Notes under the pieces: model-generated
What the model saw: only the letters and a program-made list of their open reading frames with translations
The model's database searches: none
What the model was told of the DNA's origin: nothing
Source: Mycobacteroides salmoniphilum
Lineage (GTDB): Bacteria > Actinomycetota > Actinomycetes > Mycobacteriales > Mycobacteriaceae
NCBI RefSeq assembly: GCF_004924335.1
Contig: NZ_CP024633.1
Coordinates: 2,108,001 to 2,172,000, forward strand
Length of the DNA: 64,000 nt
Reading direction: 5' to 3'
In this document: positions 59,059 to 64,000 of the stretch, one piece after another
Layout of the letters: each line of letters begins with the position of its first letter
Numbering within the stretch: the stretch's first letter is position 1
Translations under genes and position numbers: made by a program

Positions 59059-61896
59059 ATGTCTTTCGCCGATCGCCATATCGGTCCCACCGCCGCTGAT
59101 ATCGACACCATGCTTGTCACCATCGGCGTGGCCAGCCTCGATGAGCTCGCTGAGAAGGCCGTTCCGGCCAGCATCCTCGATGAGCAGCACGGCGGCCTCG
59201 CCACCGGCCTCGACGCGCTCCCGCCAGCGGCATCCGAGCACGAAGCTCTGGACGCGCTGCGCACACTTGCTAGCCAGAACACGATTGCCGTGTCGATGAT
59301 CGGGCAGGGCTACTTCGACACGCTGACACCGCCGGTACTTCGCCGGAACATTCTGGAGAACCCAGCCTGGTATACCGCGTACACGCCGTACCAGCCGGAG
59401 ATCAGTCAGGGACGCCTTGAGGCACTGCTGAACTTCCAAACCATGGTCGCCGAGCTCACCGGCCTCGACATCGCGAATGCCTCGATGCTTGACGAGGGTA
59501 CGGCCGCTGCCGAGGCGATGACGCTCATGCATCGGGCCGTGAAGTCCGGGTCCAACCGTCTGATTGTCGATGCCGATGTGTACGGGCAGACCGCGGCCGT
59601 GATCGCTACCCGGGCCGAACCACTCGGCATCGAGGTGGTGACCGCCGATCTCACCCAAGGACTGCCCGAAGGCGAGTTCTTCGGCGTGATCGTGCAGCTG
59701 CCCGGCGCCTCCGGGCTGGTGCGCGACTGGACGTCGGTCATCTCCGAGGCTCATCAGCGTGGCGCGCTGGTGGCGGTCGGCGCCGACCTGCTGGCCCTCA
59801 CCCTCATCGCCCCACCCGGCGACATTGGTGCCGACGTCGCCTTCGGCACCACCCAACGCTTTGGTGTGCCCATGGGATTCGGTGGCCCACATGCCGGATA
59901 CCTCGCGGTACACACGGCGCACGCCCGGCAGCTTCCAGGACGCCTCGTCGGGGTGTCGGTGGACGCCGACGGGGCACCCGCGTACCGGCTCTCACTGCAG
60001 ACCCGCGAACAGCACATCCGCCGCGACAAGGCGACCAGCAATATCTGTACCGCGCAGGTGCTGCTGGCGGTGATGGCCGCCATGTACGCGAGCTACCACG
60101 GGCCGGAAGGGTTGCGCACCATCGCCACCCGGGTGCACCGCAACGCACAGCTGCTGGCCTCCGGGCTGACGCGCGGGGGCCACACCGTGGTGCACGGACA
60201 ATTCTTCGACACGGTGCTGGTGCACGTTCCCGGCAAGGCCGCAGAGATCCAGGCCGCCGCCAAGGCCGAAGGGGTCAACATTTGGAGCCCCGACGGCGAC
60301 CACGTCTCGATCGCCTGTGATGAGGCGACAACGCTGCCGCACCTGGTGTCGGTGCTGCGGGGATTCGGGACCGATATGTTCGAGGGCGCCCTGGAAGCCC
60401 CGCACCCTTCGGATATCGCGACCCGTGACTCGGATTACCTGACGCATCCTGCCTTCAACCGCTACCACAGCGAGACCGACATGATGCGGTACCTGCGCGC
60501 GCTGTCGGACAAGGACATTGCGTTGGACCGCAGCATGATTCCGCTCGGATCCTGCACCATGAAGCTCAACGCCGCCGCTGAAATGGAACCCATCACCTGG
60601 CCGCAGTTCGCCGCTCAGCACCCGTTTGCGCCGGCGAGCGATTCTCGCGGCCTGCGCACGCTGATCGCCGACCTCGAAGGCTGGCTGGCCGATATCACCG
60701 GGTACGACAACGTGAGCCTGCAGCCCAACGCGGGATCACAGGGCGAGTACGCGGGGCTGCTGGCCATCCGGCAGTACCACATCGACCGCGGCGAGAGTGA
60801 TCGTGAGGTGTGCCTGATTCCGTCGAGCGCCCATGGCACCAACGCCGCTTCGGCGGCACTGGCGGGCATGCGCGTCGTGGTGGTGGGCTGTCGCGGGAAC
60901 GGCGATGTCGACCTGGATGACCTGCGCACCAAGATCGCGGCGAATGCCAGTGCGCTGGCGGCGATCATGATCACGTACCCGTCCACCCACGGTGTCTACG
61001 AGCACGATATCGCCGACATCTGTGCGGCGGTGCACGACGCCGGGGGACAGGTGTACGTCGACGGCGCGAACTTGAACGCCCTTGTGGGACTTGCCCGTCC
61101 TGGGCGCTTCGGCGGCGATGTGAGCCACCTGAACTTGCACAAGACGTTCTGCATCCCTCACGGCGGCGGCGGGCCCGGCGTCGGACCTGTCGCGGTGCGT
61201 AGCCACCTCGCGCAGTACCTGCCGGGGCACCCGTACGCCGAGGAACTACCGTCCGGACCTCCGGTGTCTTCGGCGCCCTATGGTTCGGCATCGATCCTGC
61301 CGATCACCTGGGCCTACATCCGGATGATGGGACCCGACGGCCTGCGGGCGGCGTCGCTGACCGCGATCGCCTCGGCCAACTACCTGGCACGCCGTCTCGA
61401 TGAGTACTACCCGGTGCTCTACACCGGCGATAGCGGCATGGTGGCCCACGAGTGCATCTTGGACCTGCGGGACATCACGAAGAACACCGGCGTTACCGTC
61501 GACGATGTGGCTAAGCGCCTGGCCGACTACGGTTTCCACGCACCGACCATGAGCTTCCCGGTGGCTGGCACGCTCATGGTGGAGCCCACCGAGAGCGAGA
61601 GCCTGGCCGAGGTGGACGCCTTCTGCGAGGCGATGATCGCGATCAAGGCCGAGATCGACAAGGTCGGCTCCGGAGTGTGGCCGGTGGAGGACAACCCGCT
61701 GCGCGGGGCGCCGCACACCGCCGAATCTCTCACCGCCGACGAGTGGAACCACCCCTACGGCCGCACCGAGGCGGCGTACCCGCTGGGAAAGGGTTTCCGC
61801 CCCAAGGTGTGGCCGCCGGTGCGTCGCATCGACGGCGCCTACGGCGACCGCAACCTGGTGTGCTCCTGCCCACCGATCGAGGCCTTCGCCGAGTAG
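59059..61896 (+). CDS. gcvP: Glycine dehydrogenase (decarboxylating), P protein
   Basis: The 945-residue PLP enzyme decarboxylates glycine and passes the aminomethyl group to GcvH. Like other actinobacterial and E. coli forms it is a single-chain fusion of the alpha and beta halves. The PLP lysine is Lys695 in [24 protein letters not shown] marks the N-terminus. ATG 59059 is chosen because GGGAG lies 4 nt upstream and MSFADRHIG matches the family. The longer frame from 58957 would translate the riboswitch. Confidence 0.96.
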   Translation: MSFADRHIGPTAADIDTMLVTIGVASLDELAEKAVPASILDEQHGGLATGLDALPPAASEHEALDALRTLASQNTIAVSMIGQGYFDTLTPPVLRRNILENPAWYTAYTPYQPEISQGRLEALLNFQTMVAELTGLDIANASMLDEGTAAAEAMTLMHRAVKSGSNRLIVDADVYGQTAAVIATRAEPLGIEVVTADLTQGLPEGEFFGVIVQLPGASGLVRDWTSVISEAHQRGALVAVGADLLALTLIAPPGDIGADVAFGTTQRFGVPMGFGGPHAGYLAVHTAHARQLPGRLVGVSVDADGAPAYRLSLQTREQHIRRDKATSNICTAQVLLAVMAAMYASYHGPEGLRTIATRVHRNAQLLASGLTRGGHTVVHGQFFDTVLVHVPGKAAEIQAAAKAEGVNIWSPDGDHVSIACDEATTLPHLVSVLRGFGTDMFEGALEAPHPSDIATRDSDYLTHPAFNRYHSETDMMRYLRALSDKDIALDRSMIPLGSCTMKLNAAAEMEPITWPQFAAQHPFAPASDSRGLRTLIADLEGWLADITGYDNVSLQPNAGSQGEYAGLLAIRQYHIDRGESDREVCLIPSSAHGTNAASAALAGMRVVVVGCRGNGDVDLDDLRTKIAANASALAAIMITYPSTHGVYEHDIADICAAVHDAGGQVYVDGANLNALVGLARPGRFGGDVSHLNLHKTFCIPHGGGGPGVGPVAVRSHLAQYLPGHPYAEELPSGPPVSSAPYGSASILPITWAYIRMMGPDGLRAASLTAIASANYLARRLDEYYPVLYTGDSGMVAHECILDLRDITKNTGVTVDDVAKRLADYGFHAPTMSFPVAGTLMVEPTESESLAEVDAFCEAMIAIKAEIDKVGSGVWPVEDNPLRGAPHTAESLTADEWNHPYGRTEAAYPLGKGFRPKVWPPVRRIDGAYGDRNLVCSCPPIEAFAE

Positions 61897-61900
61897 TGAT

Positions 61901-61942
61901 GTCGACGCGCAGTCCTCCGCACGCGGGGGACTGCTCGTCGAC
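61901..61942. terminator. Large hairpin between convergent gcvP and vWA genes
   Basis: GTCGACGCGCAGTCCTCCGC (61901-61920) pairs with its near-perfect inverse (61923-61942) over 20 bp with two mismatches and a 2-nt loop. It lies 4 nt after the gcvP stop and reaches the stop codon of the opposite gene, so it likely terminates both transcripts. Its core AGTCCTCCGC resembles the dispersed hairpin repeats but is not a clear copy. Confidence 0.75.
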
Positions 61943-63780
61943 TAGGACACGAAGCGCGTGATAGCCGCGGCCAGCTCCGGGCTGTTCGAGGCCGCCAGGT
62001 TCTGGTAGGCACCGCCGGTCTGCTGGGCGAGCGTCTGCCAGGTCTGCTGATCGGAGTCGTTGCCGAAGTCAATCACGTTGATGCGCACCGGCCTTGCCGG
62101 ATCTTTCTGTCGGTTGATCGTGTCGATGAGGCCGGCGCCGTCCAGGCTCTGATCGGTGTGCGAGTGGCCCGCCACGATCAGCACCGAATTGACTTGATTC
62201 GGACGGAAGCTGTTGACCGCTTCCTGGTACACATTGCGCAATGTAGTGAATGCCACCGCACCGTTGGACGTCGGCTGCAGCGCCGTCAACGCGTCGGCCA
62301 CACTCTGCGACCTGGGCGCGCCCTCGACATCGTCGGCGGCAGCACCCAACCGCACAACGGTGTTGCCTTCCTTGCCGTCATACGTCCAGAGCCCGACACC
62401 AGAGCCCGGGGCAACGGTGCGGATGCGGTTGGCAAGTGCCCCAGTCACATCGGACAACTTCACGCCCTCGGAGGACAACGAGGAATCCAACATGATGGTG
62501 GTGGCCCCGGCGCCCGTTGAGGTGCCATCGGCCAGCGCGACACGAACCTTGTCCTCGATGCTCAGCGGCTTCTCGATCTTCGCGAAGCTCACCACATCGC
62601 TACTGGGCAGATCCGCTCCCTCGACACGGAAACCGGCCGCCGCGAGATCCTTGAGCTGATCCTTATCGCCTAGGAAACGCGCGAATTGGCTTGCCGCGGT
62701 GTGCTGCTCCTCGGAGAGCCACGCACCATCCAGCTGCACGGTGGGGTAGTCGGCAATAGGGGTCGCTCCGGTGGGCAGCCATGCGGCGACGACCTTCTTG
62801 GCGTCGCCGTTGCTGCGGGTGCGGGCATAGAGCTGCTGCTCTGTGGTGACCACAGAGTGCACCGCGGCACCAGGCTGCTCGCCACCGTCAAGCAGAGCAC
62901 CCAGGGCATCGGAGAGATTGTTCGCGGGCAGCTTGGGAGCCGTCGCGGCCAACGACGCGGCCGCACCGGCACCGAGCTCGGGCGAATCACCGGGACGAAC
63001 ACTGGCGGCCGCCACCGCTTCCGCGGCGAGCTGCGTCGCATCGGCGTTACCGCTCGACGGCAGTGCCAATCGCAACGAGCCCCAACCGGGGAGGCCGAGA
63101 CCGTCCAGCGAGTTCGGAACATTCTGCAGCGCAGGCAGATCCGCCCAGCTCTTATCGGCAGGAATGGCCTGGCGCAGCCTCGGGGTCGTCGCAATCACGA
63201 CCGGCGTACTGACCAACGACCGGCTGTCACTCACGATGTTGGTCTTCGCCGCTGCCTTCAGCCGTGCCGAGGAGATCGAGCTCCCCGGGATCCACAGCGC
63301 CGGTTGCGCACCGAGCTCGGCGGGCCACTGACCTGTCAGTCCCTTGATCACGTTGGTCGTGTCTGCCGGGCGCACCGAGACGGTGAAGCAGTAGTCGCCG
63401 ATCACTTCGTGCTTCTTGTTGAATCGTTCGGACAACTCGCCAATCCGGTCCGCGATCGATGGGTCGGCAACCACGGCGATGGTGTTGTCCCCGTGCACGC
63501 AGGTGGCGGAGGCCTCCGCTTGGTTGTCGGTCGTCCGCCTGTCGAAGTACCACCACAGTCCGATGGACACGGCCACCACGAGCACAGCCGCAACGACGCC
63601 GACCAGTCCCTTGCTGACGCCCCAGTTGCTACCGCCGCTGCGGTGCGACCGCTGCAAGCTGCCCGTGTCGAACTCTGAACCGGAGCTCGACACGTATTCC
63701 GGCTCGGCGTCCGCGTCCCAATCGTCGCTGTCGTCTCGATCGTTTGGGCTACCCGACCCAGATGCGCTGTGCCTGCCCAT
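61942..63780 (-). CDS. Membrane-anchored substrate-binding-like and vWA-domain protein (Rv1836c-type)
   Basis: The 612-residue protein has a cytoplasmic acidic/Ser-rich N-terminus (about 50 residues) and one membrane helix (GLVGVVAAVLVVAVSIGLWWYF, about 58-79). A domain like periplasmic solute-binding proteins follows (DNTIAVVADPSIADRIGELSERFNKKHEV…WIPGSSI). A C-terminal von Willebrand A domain has ATTIMLDSSLSS, where the MIDAS DxSxS appears as DSSLS, and VLIVAGHSHTDQSLD. It should face the cell envelope; the partner is unknown. It is convergent with gcvP and followed in its 5' direction by the glcB-like fragment, as in Rv1836c/Rv1837c. Confidence 0.87.
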   Translation of the reverse strand: MGRHSASGSGSPNDRDDSDDWDADAEPEYVSSSGSEFDTGSLQRSHRSGGSNWGVSKGLVGVVAAVLVVAVSIGLWWYFDRRTTDNQAEASATCVHGDNTIAVVADPSIADRIGELSERFNKKHEVIGDYCFTVSVRPADTTNVIKGLTGQWPAELGAQPALWIPGSSISSARLKAAAKTNIVSDSRSLVSTPVVIATTPRLRQAIPADKSWADLPALQNVPNSLDGLGLPGWGSLRLALPSSGNADATQLAAEAVAAASVRPGDSPELGAGAAASLAATAPKLPANNLSDALGALLDGGEQPGAAVHSVVTTEQQLYARTRSNGDAKKVVAAWLPTGATPIADYPTVQLDGAWLSEEQHTAASQFARFLGDKDQLKDLAAAGFRVEGADLPSSDVVSFAKIEKPLSIEDKVRVALADGTSTGAGATTIMLDSSLSSEGVKLSDVTGALANRIRTVAPGSGVGLWTYDGKEGNTVVRLGAAADDVEGAPRSQSVADALTALQPTSNGAVAFTTLRNVYQEAVNSFRPNQVNSVLIVAGHSHTDQSLDGAGLIDTINRQKDPARPVRINVIDFGNDSDQQTWQTLAQQTGGAYQNLAASNSPELAAAITRFVS

Positions 63781-63969
63781 GTGTTGTCGCGACCCTTCTG
63801 ATCGTGTCTAAATACTTGTCCAGCGGTTGACTACGAGTCCCGCTGCGCGTCGGCCCGAGTCTACTGTCCCTGACCGCCGATACCACGGTGCGCGCAACCA
63901 AACCGCGTCCAAATAGACACGGAGACGTACCCTGCACCACGAGGTAAAGGCACGCCGCAGGGCCATCCG

Positions 63970-64000
63970 CTACTTGGCCGCCGCAGCCTTGTACTCGCGA
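63970..64000 (-). CDS. glcB: 3' end of a probable malate synthase gene (partial)
   Basis: On the minus strand the last codons read REYKAAAAK-stop (TAG at 63972-63970), then leave the window. Mycobacterial malate synthase G ends with a similar basic/Ala-rich tail, and glcB (Rv1837c) lies next to the vWA gene in M. tuberculosis. The assignment is by synteny; nine residues prove little. The 189 nt between it and the vWA start hold no recognised feature. Confidence 0.4.
   Translation of the reverse strand, partial: REYKAAAAK

Overview
The window is a GC-rich actinobacterial chromosome segment, and its gene order is that of a mycobacterium. Left to right it follows the M. tuberculosis blocks Rv1683-Rv1713 (acyl-CoA synthetase/lipase, mpg, tyrS, tlyA, nadK, recN, steA, mctB, pyrG, NUDIX, xerD, parA-like, scpA, scpB, rluB, cmk, der) and Rv1821-Rv1837c (secA2, pgsA2-like, DUF881/Sbp cluster, gcvH, garA, two MerR genes, gcvP, a vWA protein and the edge of a likely glcB). 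Several non-tuberculosis genes sit at places I recall from the Mycobacteroides abscessus/chelonae group: an ABC-F protein beside tyrS, and an APH(3'')-type kinase about 30 genes further on. I therefore read the window as a rapid-growing Mycobacteroides. The species is an inference.

Layout. 1-10.7 kb: unknown membrane proteins, a lipase/acyl-CoA ligase fusion, mpg, a frameshifted ADP-ribosylglycohydrolase, tyrS and the ABC-F gene. 10.8-27.8 kb: a dense co-directional housekeeping run with many 4-nt start/stop overlaps (ribosome methylation, NAD phosphorylation, DNA repair, cell division, CTP synthesis, chromosome condensation, der). 28-34.3 kb: an accessory stretch with a lectin-LysM protein, a broken HNH gene, tRNA-Pro(GGG), a RecQ-like helicase bracketed by copies of the tRNA 3' end, and a K+ channel. 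34.4-38.7 kb: a nitrogen module, amt-glnB divergent from a type III glutamine synthetase. 38.9-50.3 kb: accessory genes, including a frameshifted aminoglycoside kinase, an ArsR/AHSA1 pair, a VOC/flavoprotein pair, and a locus with a TetR regulator, two ABC1 kinases, an SRPBCC protein and an acyl-CoA dehydrogenase. A decayed GNAT gene follows. 50.3-64 kb: secA2, pgsA2-like, DUF881-sbp-DUF881, gcvH, garA, merR, BFN, resR, a tandem glycine riboswitch with gcvP, and the vWA protein.

Best candidates for something undescribed. (1) A 24-bp operator, TACATAC-N10-GTATGTA, lies in front of both ABC1 kinase genes (one in an operon with TetR) and the SRPBCC/acyl-CoA dehydrogenase pair. (2) The helicase gene is flanked by the tRNA-Pro 3' end and a 23-nt imperfect copy of it, like the scar of an integrated element. 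(3) Three dispersed copies of a GC-rich hairpin repeat show a compensatory base-pair change. (4) Frame-disrupting lesions hit four accessory genes, while every core gene is open.

No rRNA gene, insertion sequence, complete prophage or CRISPR array was seen. All family assignments come from reading motifs and remembered orthologues; no database search was run.
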